Shown here piece by piece: positions 44,890-54,839 of a stretch of 64,000 bases of DNA (positions are counted from its first letter, which is position 1; the number at the start of each line of letters is the position of its first letter). The translations under genes and the position numbers were made by a program. Source of the DNA: Hydrotalea flava (GTDB taxonomy: Bacteria > Bacteroidota > Bacteroidia > Chitinophagales > Chitinophagaceae); contig NZ_LUHG01000106.1 of assembly GCF_001623405.1 (NCBI RefSeq), forward strand, positions 18,601 through 82,600, given 5' to 3'. The notes under the pieces were generated by a model. That model was not told where the DNA came from, made no database searches, and saw only the letters and a list, made by a program, of their open reading frames with translations.

Positions 44890-45426
44890 ATGGCTATTAT
44901 ACTTTCGGTTGAAAATGTGCATCCGCAATTTGGGCACAATTGTTTTGTAGCACCCAATGCTACAATAGTAGGTAAAGTGGTGATAGGCAACCAATGCAGT
45001 GTTTGGTTTAATGCGGTAATTCGTGGCGATGTAAACACCATTACCATGGGTAACCGAGTAAATGTGCAGGATGGCGCTGTAATACACTGTACGTATCAAA
45101 AAAATGCAACGGTTATTGGCAATAACGTATCTATTGGGCATAATGCCATTGTACATGGATGCACGATACACGACAATGTACTCATTGGTATGGGTGCTAT
45201 TGTAATGGATCGCTGTATAGTACATAGCAATGCAGTTATTGCAGCAGGCGCTGTGGTATTAGAAGGAACCGTGGTTGAGGCGGGTTGTGTTTATGCCGGC
45301 GTACCAGCGAAAAAAGTAAAAGAAGTATCACAGGAATTATTAGAAGGAGAAATTAATCGCATTGCCAATAATTATACTTTTTATGCCGGATGGTTTGCCG
45401 ATGCCAATGCATGTCCGAAACAATAA
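44890..45426 (+). CDS. Gamma carbonic anhydrase family protein
   Basis: Left-handed parallel beta-helix protein of 178 residues made of hexapeptide repeats (FVAPNATIVGKVVIGNQCSV, GDVNTITMGNRVNVQDGAVI, IGHNAIVHGCTIHDNVLIGM). The three zinc-ligand histidines expected of the CamH/YrdA-type gamma carbonic anhydrases can be placed in AVIHCTY, SIGHNAIVHG. Catalysis in this subgroup is not always detectable. A C-terminal helix (ELLEGEINRIANNYTFYAGWF) completes the fold. A small lipoprotein gene follows after 20 bases. Confidence 0.9.
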   Translation: MAIILSVENVHPQFGHNCFVAPNATIVGKVVIGNQCSVWFNAVIRGDVNTITMGNRVNVQDGAVIHCTYQKNATVIGNNVSIGHNAIVHGCTIHDNVLIGMGAIVMDRCIVHSNAVIAAGAVVLEGTVVEAGCVYAGVPAKKVKEVSQELLEGEINRIANNYTFYAGWFADANACPKQ

Positions 45427-45446
45427 TGATGCATTAAAAACGTTAT

Positions 45447-45665
45447 ATGCACAACATGATACCCTTTAAAAAAATAGTATGGGTGATGAGTAGCTGCCTG
45501 ATACTCTCCGCCTGCGGTTTATTCAATCATGCCAACCGAAATGGCTGCCCTTCGAACGGGAAAAATGTAGATGCAGGTAAACTGGCTGCCGGAGATCCCA
45601 AGGCCATGAAAGAGGCCAGCAAAGCCCCCAAATTTAGAGCAGATAAAAATGTGGGTGGCAATTAG
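45447..45665 (+). CDS. Small hypothetical lipoprotein (72 aa)
   Basis: Signal sequence with lipobox LILSAC (cysteine 23 from the first ATG; the second ATG at 45456 gives a more usual signal peptide). About 50 hydrophilic, Lys/Ala/Asn-rich residues follow, with NRNGCPSNGKNVDAGKLAAG as the only notable segment. No domain recognised. It is convergent with rsgA, with two bases between the stops. Confidence 0.6.
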   Translation: MHNMIPFKKIVWVMSSCLILSACGLFNHANRNGCPSNGKNVDAGKLAAGDPKAMKEASKAPKFRADKNVGGN

Positions 45666-45667
45666 CC

Positions 45668-46597
45668 CTATGCCCAGTTATTTTCATCAATTGCTTCTAA
45701 CAGTTTTAAATAACTAAAGTAGCGTTCTTCTGCAATGATACCGGCATCAACAGCTTGTTTCACCGCACATCCCGGCTCATACATATGCAAACAATTATTA
45801 AACTGGCATTGGGTAATGCGTTCCCGCATTTCGGGGAAATAGTGCGATAATTCCTGCCGGGAAATATCTACCAATGCCAATTCTCTAATACCGGGTGTAT
45901 CAATTATTTTACCCCCCTCCGGTAAATCGAACATTTCGGCAAAAGTGGTGCTGTGCATTCCTTTTCCACTCCATTCACTCACGGCTAAAGTTTTTAATGC
46001 CAACGATGGAAAAATTTGCTGAATATAAGTGGATTTACCTACGCCACTATGCCCACTGAGTAAACTTGTTTTTTGATGCATGAGTTGTTGTAATGCCGCC
46101 ATATTTTGGCCGGTTACCATGCTGCAAAACAATACCCTATAACCAATACCGGTATACAAAGCCTCTAATTGCTGAAACTGCTGCATTTCTTTTTCCCGAT
46201 ATATATCAGCTTTATTAAATACCAAAATAGCGGGTACATGATACATTTCACAGGCTATCAAAAACCGGTCAATAAACCCTTGTGAGGTTCGGGGTTGTTT
46301 GAGGGTAATGAATAAAATACTTTGATCAATATTAGCTGCAATAATATGGTGGTGTTTGCGGTGATGTGGACTTTGACGAATAACATAATTGTTGCGTGGT
46401 TCAATGGCTTCAATAATGGCATGCTGTTCAGGCCCAGGCTCAATGGCTATTTCAACTAAATCGCCAACGGCAATGGGGTTGGTAGAGGTAAACCCATCTA
46501 TTTTAAAAATACCTTTTATTCTGGCGGAATAAAATGTTCCATCTTCACCCTTTACCTGGTACCAGCTACCGGTTGATTTATATACAATTGCCTTCAT
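45668..46597 (-). CDS. rsgA: Ribosome small-subunit-dependent GTPase A
   Basis: Circularly permuted GTPase that assists late 30S assembly. The 309-residue protein has an N-terminal OB fold, the permuted order NKAD (G4), SGHSGVGKSTYIQQIF (G1) and DTPGIRELAL (G3), and a C-terminal zinc motif ITQCQFNNCLHMYEPGCAVKQAV. I start at MKAIVYKSTGSWYQV, three codons inside the longest frame. Confidence 0.95.
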   Translation of the reverse strand: MKAIVYKSTGSWYQVKGEDGTFYSARIKGIFKIDGFTSTNPIAVGDLVEIAIEPGPEQHAIIEAIEPRNNYVIRQSPHHRKHHHIIAANIDQSILFITLKQPRTSQGFIDRFLIACEMYHVPAILVFNKADIYREKEMQQFQQLEALYTGIGYRVLFCSMVTGQNMAALQQLMHQKTSLLSGHSGVGKSTYIQQIFPSLALKTLAVSEWSGKGMHSTTFAEMFDLPEGGKIIDTPGIRELALVDISRQELSHYFPEMRERITQCQFNNCLHMYEPGCAVKQAVDAGIIAEERYFSYLKLLEAIDENNWA

Positions 46598-47159
46598 GCC
46601 ATACAATAAGGCCGTAAGATAATAAGAACTGAGTATACTTTAGATGAGCAGGTACATGCAGTTGGTGCTAACCAATTCATTCAACTGACTTTAAGTTCAA
46701 CCTATTATGCCGTTTTTTAACCTCCATCAACAGTTTATTTTGCAGTAGCAGTTGAGGTAAAATGCCCTGCTTTTCAATTAAAAAATTGATAGCTTATATA
46801 AAGGTGTGGTAGTGTATAATATTCATGGCATGAACTATACCTTATTGAAAATCTTCCGGCATCCATACAACAAAAAAAAGCAACTGTCGTATAACTACTT
46901 TTACCAACAAAAGATCTGTAAATTTTTACTAACCTGTTTTTAATAGTATATACTATTCAACCACTTTTAGAATGGGTACCGGGTTTGTCTTGTACTTGCG
47001 CTGCACAATCATGTACCGTTTTTAACGAAAGTTTTATGGTTCTTAACAACAAATGATGCAAATACCACAAAATAGGAGGATTAAAAAAATGGCAGGATCC
47101 CTAAAAATTAGTAAAATTATCTATAAAAATTTAGTAATATTACTAATGATAGTATAAAA
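46598..47159. other. Gene-free stretch between rsgA and a TonB-receptor remnant
   Basis: I see no intact gene, tRNA, strong hairpin or repeat. The sequence is AT-rich with scattered short frames, as expected for decayed DNA upstream of the receptor remnant at 47160. Confidence 0.35.
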
Positions 47160-47555
47160 ATGAGTAATTATTTTTGGATAAACTTTAAGTTACCAATAAA
47201 GCATGCAAACATGCTGTTTAAATTGATAAAAATTACCAAACTAAGCAGTACTTCATTTGCATATGTGCAAAGCCTGAATTATGCTATTCCGGTTTCAAAA
47301 ACAGAAAGTATTAGCCTTTATCAGGAGTTATATTTTAACGCGGCAACTGCAACCAATCAACAAACATTATTCACCGATGTATTGTACAGAAAACAATTCT
47401 CTAAAAATAAAACAGATATAGAATTGGGTGTCCGTAATTTGTTCAATAACAACTATATCGTTACGAACAGCATTAATCCATATTATACATTACAATCCGG
47501 ATTTTATCTTAGGCCCAGACAATTCACCATTGCAGTGCGATATGCGTTTCATTAA
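47160..47555 (+). pseudogene. C-terminal remnant of a TonB-dependent receptor
   Basis: The 131 codons read as the last barrel strands of a TonB-receptor: SISLYQELYFNAAT, KTDIELGVRNLFNNNYIVTN and a terminal FYLRPRQFTIAVRYAFH ending in aromatic residues, as these barrels do. The signal peptide, plug and most of the barrel are absent, and no upstream frame supplies them. It is therefore a decayed or truncated gene. It is convergent with the BatA-like gene, with 17 bases between stops. Confidence 0.65.
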
Positions 47556-47572
47556 GTTGATATGTATAATTT

Positions 47573-48577
47573 TTACGGGAACTTTCTCAACACCGTTAAA
47601 CGCAACAATACTTCCAACACAACCAGCACCAATGCTACCCATACAAACCACTGAAACTGCTCTGTATAACGTTTGTAGGTGGTAACGGTAATATTACTTT
47701 TTTCTAAACGGTCAATACTCTTGTATATATTTTGTAAGGCAGCATTATCGGTGGCATGGTAATACTGCCCGCCGGTTTCAGCAGCCAATTGTTTTAATAA
47801 ACCTTCATTAAAATCTAACGGACTGGAAGTGACGTTGCTCAGCGGATTGTGGTTATCATCTATTCTATTGGCATTACTGCCAACGCCAATGGTATATACT
47901 TTAATACCATACAATTTGGCCATATTTAACGCTACATCGGGAGGTATTTGCCCGCCAAAATCAACACCATCGGTTAGTAAAATAATCACTTTGCTTTTAT
48001 TGGTACTATTACGTAAACGGTCTACACTGGTGGCTAAGCCTGAGCCAATGGCAGTACCCTCTTCCTGCAAATATCCATTCTGGATATTATTAATTTGATT
48101 CAGTACAGTAGCATGATCAACCGTTAATGGGCACAGTGTAAAACTCTGGCTGCTGAAAATTACCACACCAATTTCATCACCAGGCCTGCTTTCTACAAAT
48201 GAGGTGGCTACTTTTTTAGCCGCTTCTAAACGATTGGGCACAAAGTCCTGCTCCGTCATGCTACCACTAATATCAATACAAAGTATAATATTAATACCCC
48301 TGCCATTTATTTGTTGCCGGGTAAACTGTTCACGTGGGCGGGCTAAAGCAATAACAATAGCACTGAGTGCCAGCAAGCGTAGCACAAAAGGTACATGTTT
48401 TAAATTAGATTTGATACCGGCAGTACCTCTTAAAAAATGGGTGGTAGTAATACGAACAGCAGGAATTTGTTGACGATAGGTTTTAATATACCAATAAACT
48501 AAATAAGGCACTACCAGCAAGAGTGGCAGCACCCAGGGATAGGCAAATTCAGTATGTTGTAACCACGCAGACAGCAT
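47573..48577 (-). CDS. VWA domain protein, BatA-like
   Basis: A 334-residue membrane-anchored von Willebrand factor A protein: N-terminal helices (about 12-75), VWA domain with the metal-ion site CIDISGSM and a threonine in LLTDGVDFGG, and a C-terminal helix (FQWFVWVALVLVVLEVLLRL). It is the last gene of the moxR-DUF58-BatD-like-BatA operon; its start overlaps the previous stop by one base. Bat proteins were linked to aerotolerance in Bacteroides, and MoxR/VWA pairs are thought to act as metal-dependent chaperones. Confidence 0.88.
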   Translation of the reverse strand: MLSAWLQHTEFAYPWVLPLLLVVPYLVYWYIKTYRQQIPAVRITTTHFLRGTAGIKSNLKHVPFVLRLLALSAIVIALARPREQFTRQQINGRGINIILCIDISGSMTEQDFVPNRLEAAKKVATSFVESRPGDEIGVVIFSSQSFTLCPLTVDHATVLNQINNIQNGYLQEEGTAIGSGLATSVDRLRNSTNKSKVIILLTDGVDFGGQIPPDVALNMAKLYGIKVYTIGVGSNANRIDDNHNPLSNVTSSPLDFNEGLLKQLAAETGGQYYHATDNAALQNIYKSIDRLEKSNITVTTYKRYTEQFQWFVWVALVLVVLEVLLRLTVLRKFP

Positions 48578-49551
48578 TATTTTTTGGGTTGGAATGAATA
48601 TTGATAGACTGTTTTTACCATATCCGTTGCAGTAAACAAAGCTTTTTCTACTTCCTTTTCTGTTGGAATATAGCGTGCAAACTTCACTGCATCTGACAAA
48701 CGCAGCAGTTGAAAAAAATTGGTTTGAACCGGCTCTGCCCCTATTTTATTTTTTACAGCAACCATGTATTCATCGGTAGTAAAGCTATGGGTATCCTGTT
48801 GCAATTGTGCATCTGAAAAACCACGACATAAAGCAATTAATTCAGTAAAAAATATCTGGTGTGCACCCAGCGCATAAGGATATTTTTTTCGTAATTGTTG
48901 AATAGCATCCAACACCTGATCTTTACTTTGTGGTAGTATAGCGGGAAGAGGCTTGCGACGTTTGCGTAAACGAAACCATTTTATGAGCAATGCAACAATT
49001 AATATGAATAATACAGCCGAAACAATCATCCACCAAGGAAAAGGTTGAGCAGGCTGCGGCACTTCAATAATATCGGTAAAGCCATTATAATCTTTCATGC
49101 CCGAAACATCGGCAGGTAATACAGTAAGTACAGGCGTATTTTTAATGGTAAAAGTTTGTTTGTTCTGAAACAGCACAGTTAATACTGGTATTTTCCAGCT
49201 ACCCGAATCAAAAGAAGTGAGGGTAATATGCTGGGTAAGTATGGTATTGCCATTTACGGTAAATGTATCTATTGCAGAGCGGTTTACCACCTGAATATGT
49301 GCAAATGTATCGGGCAAATTAAACCAGTGTTGAATACCACTGCTGTTTTGCTGTACATTTTCAACCTGCAAGGTAAGCTGGGTTTGACTGCCAATTAATA
49401 TTTTATCGGGATTTAGTTTTACGGCAGGTTGTTGCGCCAACACAAAGCCGGGTAAACAATATAATAATAGCCAACAACATTTTTTCAGAAAATACATTGC
49501 AGCACGATTGATAACGGCACAGCGTTGTTGTATTGAAAAATTTATTCTCAT
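48577..49551 (-). CDS. BatD-like / DUF4381-type membrane protein
   Basis: A 324-residue protein with a signal peptide ending near FVLAQ, an extracytoplasmic beta-sandwich region (KLNPDKILIGSQTQLTLQVENV), one transmembrane helix (WWMIVSAVLFILIVALLIKWF) and a cytosolic helical tail (YALGAHQIFFTELIALCRGF). That layout is found in the protein encoded between DUF58 and VWA genes in Bat operons. The start at 49551 overlaps the upstream stop as ATGA; an internal ATG at 49497 gives a shorter signal peptide. Confidence 0.75.
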   Translation of the reverse strand: MRINFSIQQRCAVINRAAMYFLKKCCWLLLYCLPGFVLAQQPAVKLNPDKILIGSQTQLTLQVENVQQNSSGIQHWFNLPDTFAHIQVVNRSAIDTFTVNGNTILTQHITLTSFDSGSWKIPVLTVLFQNKQTFTIKNTPVLTVLPADVSGMKDYNGFTDIIEVPQPAQPFPWWMIVSAVLFILIVALLIKWFRLRKRRKPLPAILPQSKDQVLDAIQQLRKKYPYALGAHQIFFTELIALCRGFSDAQLQQDTHSFTTDEYMVAVKNKIGAEPVQTNFFQLLRLSDAVKFARYIPTEKEVEKALFTATDMVKTVYQYSFQPKK

Positions 49552-50420
49552 GCCCTTTGAATAAAAAATTGTTGTAAAGTTCTAACATAATCGTGCCCGG
49601 TGGCTATCTGCAGCAAATCGGCACCCGCCGTTCCAAACACTTTTTTTGCATCCTGCTGAATTTTTGCAAATTGTGCTGCATATTGTTCCCGTATTTTTTT
49701 ATTGGAAGTATCTAACCACAGTTGCTCTCCGGTTTCAGGATCTTCCACCACCACCAAACCCATATTGGGTAATTGAATATCTAAACTATCATACACCTGA
49801 ATACCAATTACATCGTGCTTTTTCGCTGCTACCCGCAAGGCCTCTTCATAACCTTCATCGGCAAAATCGCTCAATAAAAACACAATACTTTTATGGCGAG
49901 TTATGTTATTTAAATATTGCAATGCTTTTACAATATTGGTTCGCGGATGACCCGGCTGTAACGATACCAGTTCGCGTACCATATACAAAGCATGTTGGCG
50001 CCCTTTTTTAGAGGGTATATACTTTTCTACCCGATCGGTAAAAAACAACAACCCTGCTTTATCATTATTGTTCAATGCACTAAAAGCCAGTACGGCGGCT
50101 ATTTCTGTAATTAACTCCTTCTTGGTTTGTTGCCGGGTACCCATCAGGTTACTGGCACTGGCATCTACCAAAATAAATACTTCTAATTCTCTTTCTTCTT
50201 CAAATACTTTTGTAAATGTGTCATTCATTCGGGCACTTACATTCCAGTCAATAAAACGTATATCATCACCTGCATGGTATTCTTTCACTTCTTTAAAAAC
50301 CATTCCACGCCCTTTAAAAGCAGAATGATACTCACCGGTAAACAACCGGTTGGTGAGCCTTTTGCTCTTAATTTCTAATTCACGTACTTTTTTTAATAAT
50401 TCGGCAGCTTCCATATTCAA
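49548..50420 (-). CDS. DUF58 domain-containing protein
   Basis: A 290-residue DUF58 protein: the RLTNRLFTGEYHSAFKGRGMVFKEVKEYHAGDDIRFIDWN region contains the family signature, followed by a VWA-like half (VFILVDASASNLMGT, KSIVFLLSDFADEGY). It is encoded directly after a MoxR ATPase, the usual pairing. Its role is inferred from that context: a partner of the MoxR/Bat complex. Confidence 0.9.
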   Translation of the reverse strand: MNMEAAELLKKVRELEIKSKRLTNRLFTGEYHSAFKGRGMVFKEVKEYHAGDDIRFIDWNVSARMNDTFTKVFEEERELEVFILVDASASNLMGTRQQTKKELITEIAAVLAFSALNNNDKAGLLFFTDRVEKYIPSKKGRQHALYMVRELVSLQPGHPRTNIVKALQYLNNITRHKSIVFLLSDFADEGYEEALRVAAKKHDVIGIQVYDSLDIQLPNMGLVVVEDPETGEQLWLDTSNKKIREQYAAQFAKIQQDAKKVFGTAGADLLQIATGHDYVRTLQQFFIQRA

Positions 50421-50461
50421 GGTTTCAGGCGCAGCAAATAAATTTCAACAATGGTTATTAT

Positions 50462-51460
50462 TTAAGGTACCTGTATGGTAGCCAACAATGCATCGATGAT
50501 AGATTCGGTGGTGTTGTTTTCGGCCTCGGCTTCATAGGTTAAACCTATACGATGGCGTAACACATCTTTCGCAATAGCTTTTACATCATCGGGTATAACG
50601 TAACTGCGTTTGTGTAAAAAGGCAACGGCTTTTGCTGCAAGGGCTAAATTAATGCTGGCACGTGGCGATCCGCCATAACCAATCATTTGTTTCAGTTTAC
50701 CCAATCCATATTGGTCGGGATAACGGGTGGCAAAAACCAAATCCAATATATAATTTTCAATTTTTTCATCCATATAAACCTGCCGCACCAAATTTCTGGC
50801 CACCATAATTTCGCTGATATCAACCACCGGCTGTATCGGTTGTATTTCTATACCTTGTACCTGTTGGCGTATAATAATCTGTTCTTCCTGTTTGTCAGGA
50901 TAATGTACCACTACTTTCAGCATAAACCGATCTACCTGTGCTTCAGGCAAAGCATAAGTGCCCTCTTGCTCTAAAGGATTTTGCGTAGCTAATACCAAAA
51001 ATGGTTCGGGCAATGCATAGGTGGTTTCGCCAATGGTTACCTGTTTTTCCTGCATGGCTTCTAATAAGGCGCTTTGCACTTTAGCGGGAGCACGGTTTAT
51101 TTCATCGGCCAGTATAAAGTTGGCAAACACCGGGCCTTTGCGTACCAGAAATTCATTTTTAGACTGGTTATAAATCATGGTACCAATTACATCGGCAGGC
51201 AATAAATCGGGCGTAAACTGTATACGGCTAAAACGGCCATTAACGGCTTGCGCCAGCGATTTAATGGTAAGGGTTTTGGCTAATCCCGGGACCCCTTCTA
51301 ACAGCACATGCCCATTGCTGAGTAAACCAATCAACAAACGATCCACCATATATTGCTGCCCTACAATAATTTTAGAGAGTTCGGTTTTAATGCGGTCAAT
51401 AAAACGTGCATGTAATTCAATCTGTGTATTCATTTCCTGAATAGCCTCTGGTGTGTGCAT
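50462..51460 (-). CDS. MoxR family AAA+ ATPase
   Basis: A 332-residue AAA+ ATPase: Walker A GVPGLAKTLTIK, Walker B ILADEINRAPAKVQSALLEAM, and sensor 1 LVLATQNPLEQEGTYALPEAQ, followed by the lid domain. MoxR ATPases work with VWA proteins in chaperone-like maturation; the DUF58, BatD-like and BatA genes follow on the same strand. The start MHTPEAIQEMNTQIEL is kept; the ATG ten codons in is a possible alternative. Confidence 0.92.
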   Translation of the reverse strand: MHTPEAIQEMNTQIELHARFIDRIKTELSKIIVGQQYMVDRLLIGLLSNGHVLLEGVPGLAKTLTIKSLAQAVNGRFSRIQFTPDLLPADVIGTMIYNQSKNEFLVRKGPVFANFILADEINRAPAKVQSALLEAMQEKQVTIGETTYALPEPFLVLATQNPLEQEGTYALPEAQVDRFMLKVVVHYPDKQEEQIIIRQQVQGIEIQPIQPVVDISEIMVARNLVRQVYMDEKIENYILDLVFATRYPDQYGLGKLKQMIGYGGSPRASINLALAAKAVAFLHKRSYVIPDDVKAIAKDVLRHRIGLTYEAEAENNTTESIIDALLATIQVP

Positions 51461-51469
51461 GGGTTATTT

Positions 51470-51628
51470 TTATGGGTGAAAGTACAAACTGCCCTGCATT
51501 TGGGCATCATAATTGTACTGTTTTGGGAATATTTTATCGGGTAACACTTCATTCGCATCAAATTTAACCGTTAATTGCAATGCTTCAAACGAAAAAACCA
51601 TGCCATTTGTTAAAATGAAACCATACAT
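51470..51628 (-). CDS. Possible small protein upstream of moxR (52 aa)
   Basis: A frame starting MYGFILTNGMVFSFEALQLT and ending nine bases before the moxR start has codon use like the core genes, despite its short length. It has no signal peptide, helix or known motif. It may be a short first gene of the moxR operon or the remnant of a longer gene. Coding status is uncertain. Confidence 0.35.
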   Translation of the reverse strand: MYGFILTNGMVFSFEALQLTVKFDANEVLPDKIFPKQYNYDAQMQGSLYFHP

Positions 51629-51670
51629 TTTAAAAACAAGTGGATGAATAAATGAATATCTTCGCACACG

Positions 51671-52417
51671 ATGCCTAAGCAATTTGCACACGATAAAATT
51701 GTTCCTGATGAAAACAGTACCCTGCACAAAAAAGAGCAGGTGGCTGAAATGTTTAACAGTATTGCAGGAAAATACGATTTCCTAAACCGTTTTTTAAGTG
51801 GTGGGATTGATATTATTTGGCGCAAAAAAGCCATTCAACAATTAAAAACCCTTCAACCCAAAATAATACTAGATGTGGCTACAGGTACTGCTGATGTAGC
51901 TTTAATGACCTATGCACGCCTGCATCCTGAAAAAATTATTGGTATAGATATTAGTGAAGGCATGTTAGATTTAGGCCGGCAAAAAATTGAAAAATTGGGC
52001 CTCTCACAAAAAATTATATTGCAGAAGGGGGATAGTGAAAATATTGAATTTGATAACAATAGTTTTGATGCCATTACCGTTTCATTTGGGGTACGCAATT
52101 TTGAAAACTTATTAAAAGGCCTGCAGGAAATGCATCGGGTTTTAAAGCCCGGTGGCAAATTGGTAATATTAGAATTTTCAAAACCGCGTTTCAAACCCTT
52201 TCAAATCATTTATAATTTTTACCTTAGTACTTTAGCACCCAGATTTGCACAATTATTTTCTAAAAACAAAAAAGCCTATCAATACCTGAACAATAGTGTT
52301 CAAGCCTTTCCGGAAGGTAAATTATTTTTAACTATTATGCATGAAGCAGGATTTACCCAAACGTATTTAAAACCACTTAGTTTAGGTATATGCACTATTT
52401 ATTGCGGTTCAAAATAA
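51671..52417 (+). CDS. ubiE: Demethylmenaquinone methyltransferase / UbiE
   Basis: Class I SAM methyltransferase that converts demethylmenaquinone to menaquinone. The 248-residue protein has the UbiE/MenG signatures FNSIAGKYDFLNRFLSGGID, the SAM motif ILDVATGTADVAL, and VSFGVRNFENLLKGLQEMHRVLKPGG. TATCTTCG about 12 bases upstream resembles a -7 element, so the transcript may be nearly leaderless. The 3' end overlaps the porT-like gene, a pairing common in Bacteroidota. Confidence 0.94.
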   Translation: MPKQFAHDKIVPDENSTLHKKEQVAEMFNSIAGKYDFLNRFLSGGIDIIWRKKAIQQLKTLQPKIILDVATGTADVALMTYARLHPEKIIGIDISEGMLDLGRQKIEKLGLSQKIILQKGDSENIEFDNNSFDAITVSFGVRNFENLLKGLQEMHRVLKPGGKLVILEFSKPRFKPFQIIYNFYLSTLAPRFAQLFSKNKKAYQYLNNSVQAFPEGKLFLTIMHEAGFTQTYLKPLSLGICTIYCGSK

Positions 52418-53109
52418 TTGTATATTTTCTGCCCGTTTTTTGTGTATTACAGGCTTCGGCGCAAAGAGAAATTTATCGCCCTTACCACGATGATATGCCC
52501 TATTATTTTGGATTAACGCTGGGTTACAATTCATCATATTTACACCAGTTAAAGTCGAACCACTTTCTGGCTAATGATAGTGTATTAACAGCTGAGCAGG
52601 GCGCAACCGGAGGAATTTCTTTGGGTCTATTAGCCACAGGCAGATTAAGTGATCATTTTCAAATTCGATTTAACCCAACGCTCATGCTGGGTGGCTCCCG
52701 TTACTTTACCTACACTTTGGGCAGCACTGCACCCGGCGAAGCAAAGGAACAAAAACAAACCCTTCCTACTACCATTGTAAGTATGCCTGTTCATTTTAAA
52801 TTCAACTCCGACAGAATTGATAATTTTAGAACCTACTTGCTATTTGGCGTAAAATTCGATACCGATTTATCGAGCAACTCTGCTTTGCGCAATGTACCCA
52901 ACATCATTAAACTGCGTAAAAACGATTTTGGATTGGAAGGTGGCCTTGGTTTTAATTTCTTCCTGCCGTTTGTAACCATATCGCCCGAAATTAAATTCAG
53001 TTACGGACTCACCAATTTATTAATACCCGATCCTAATTTAAAATATGCGAGTGTTTTTCAGCAATTGCAATCACGCATGATTATTTTTTCTATTCACTTT
53101 GAAGATTAA
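52390..53109 (+). CDS. PorT-family outer-membrane protein (type IX secretion)
   Basis: A 239-residue small outer-membrane barrel with signal peptide (ending near LQASAQ) and eight or so regular strands (YYFGLTLGYNSSYLHQL, FRTYLLFGVKFDTDL, PEIKFSYGLTNLLIPD). Length, sequence pattern and position directly after ubiE match PorT, needed for type IX secretion in Porphyromonas and gliding Bacteroidota. The two genes overlap by 28 bases, so they are probably translated from one mRNA. Confidence 0.8.
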   Translation: MHYLLRFKIIVYFLPVFCVLQASAQREIYRPYHDDMPYYFGLTLGYNSSYLHQLKSNHFLANDSVLTAEQGATGGISLGLLATGRLSDHFQIRFNPTLMLGGSRYFTYTLGSTAPGEAKEQKQTLPTTIVSMPVHFKFNSDRIDNFRTYLLFGVKFDTDLSSNSALRNVPNIIKLRKNDFGLEGGLGFNFFLPFVTISPEIKFSYGLTNLLIPDPNLKYASVFQQLQSRMIIFSIHFED

Positions 53110-53119
53110 AAACTGTACT

Positions 53120-54802
53120 TTAAAAATCAAATGTTCTTCGTGCCAAATTCCAACGCATACCTAACATAATAATATTCGATGTAAAATCGGGCTGGTTTAC
53201 TACTTTGTATTTGCGAATGGTGCCGGTTACATCAAAAAACAAATTAGGTATTAACTCATAGGTAGCCGTTGCTGAAATCATAGCAGTTTTGGCCAATAAG
53301 CCGTTACCAATATGAAAACCATAATCGCTAATACGGTTAGATGTATAAAACTCGAATGGATTGGCACCAAAATTATATCCGGCAGAATCTAACCCCTGCT
53401 CAATATACATGGCTTTCGCAGTGAATTGTAACCTGTTAATGGGCTGGTATTTAATTACCCCAAAAAACTCCCGCAAATTAGCACCCAATGGATGCGCTAA
53501 AGGTTGATTGTAATGGGTAAACGACCCCACCGAATCATAATGCGAATAAACAAATGGCCTGATGAGATTTACTTCACCCTGTACATCTAAATTCTTCACC
53601 CCAAATACATCAATTGATTTAAAGCCTAACTGCAAAGCCTGCTTATTGGCATAATATCCATTTTTATAATGTAACACTTCCTTCATCACAAATTCATTAA
53701 TGATGATCTGGCTATACAACTGCGTGTTTTTGAAAACATTGGCTTTAATATTTCCACCCAGTGTTACCTTATCGGGACTACCTAACTGCTGTTCAACCGA
53801 GCGATAGAAAATGATAGGATTTAAATAATTCAAATCAAAACCCGAAGAACGGCCAAACATCACATCTTCAAATAACCCGATATTAAGCCATTTAGTAGCC
53901 TGAAAATCTAGATAATGCATCGTCATGTATTTCTGTGGCCTTAAATAATCAGGACCTCGTTGATAGCTGGATACCAATTGCGCAAACAAGTTATAGTACT
54001 GAAATTTCCAAAAGCGTGTATTAATTTTTAAAAACAACATATCATTACTGCCATCGCTTAAAATAAGACTGCGAATACCATTGCCTATAAATACCTTATC
54101 ATAGGCAAACTGGAAATCGATTTTTTTTCCGGCCTTAAACATAATACCACCTCTTGCATCAAAATAATCAAACCCATCGGTTTGGTAATTTTTATAATAA
54201 CCGGCACCGGGCACAGCCTGATATTTTTGCGCATATTGCTGCACATACTGCGGATCGCGTTCCTGATTGGTAGTAAAATAAGAATAATAACCAATGCCTT
54301 TTGAAAGGGTTCCCCGCAAATAAAAACCACGGCGGTTCATGAATAAGGGATGATTCAAATTATTATCGTGCCCTAATTCCAAATCTAATAAAGGTGAAAT
54401 ATAGGCAGAAAAATCGCCGCGCTTTACGCCAATATAAGCCGGATTTTTTTTGATGGATGCGGTAAATAAATTTTTGAGCGGAATAGTAGTATCGCCCATG
54501 CCCGGCCTCCAGTCGAAGTTGTTTTTTAAAACAATATTCAAATTATATTCATCTACCTTTGATAAATGAATTTTTCCTGCAGCGGCTAATGCCTGAATAT
54601 AATACAACCTGTCTGTAATGGTTTTACGTTCAAAAGGTTTTACGGCAGAGAAATTTAAAACAGAATCAGTTCGTAACTTTAACTCTAACCGGGTTAATAA
54701 ATCATACTGACGGCTGCCTAATTCCACATAATCAGACTGTGCCAACACAGTACCGGCGGAAATAAGCAACACAAGCAGGGTTACATAACGCAAACATTTC
54801 AT
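53120..54802 (-). CDS. Outer-membrane beta-barrel protein, Wzi/RemB-like
   Basis: A 560-residue secreted protein: signal peptide ending in VLAQ, an N-terminal segment with short helices (DYVELGSRQYDLLTRLELKL, DRLYYIQALAAAGKI), then many amphipathic strands ending ITATYEL... and LGMRWNLARRTFDF. Layout and size resemble the capsule-assembly Wzi family and the gliding protein RemB; I cannot decide between them. It is convergent with the PorT-like gene and divergent from dihydroorotase. Confidence 0.65.
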   Translation of the reverse strand: MKCLRYVTLLVLLISAGTVLAQSDYVELGSRQYDLLTRLELKLRTDSVLNFSAVKPFERKTITDRLYYIQALAAAGKIHLSKVDEYNLNIVLKNNFDWRPGMGDTTIPLKNLFTASIKKNPAYIGVKRGDFSAYISPLLDLELGHDNNLNHPLFMNRRGFYLRGTLSKGIGYYSYFTTNQERDPQYVQQYAQKYQAVPGAGYYKNYQTDGFDYFDARGGIMFKAGKKIDFQFAYDKVFIGNGIRSLILSDGSNDMLFLKINTRFWKFQYYNLFAQLVSSYQRGPDYLRPQKYMTMHYLDFQATKWLNIGLFEDVMFGRSSGFDLNYLNPIIFYRSVEQQLGSPDKVTLGGNIKANVFKNTQLYSQIIINEFVMKEVLHYKNGYYANKQALQLGFKSIDVFGVKNLDVQGEVNLIRPFVYSHYDSVGSFTHYNQPLAHPLGANLREFFGVIKYQPINRLQFTAKAMYIEQGLDSAGYNFGANPFEFYTSNRISDYGFHIGNGLLAKTAMISATATYELIPNLFFDVTGTIRKYKVVNQPDFTSNIIMLGMRWNLARRTFDF

Positions 54803-54839
54803 AATCTTGTTGAATTAATTGGAACAAAAGTAATGGAAC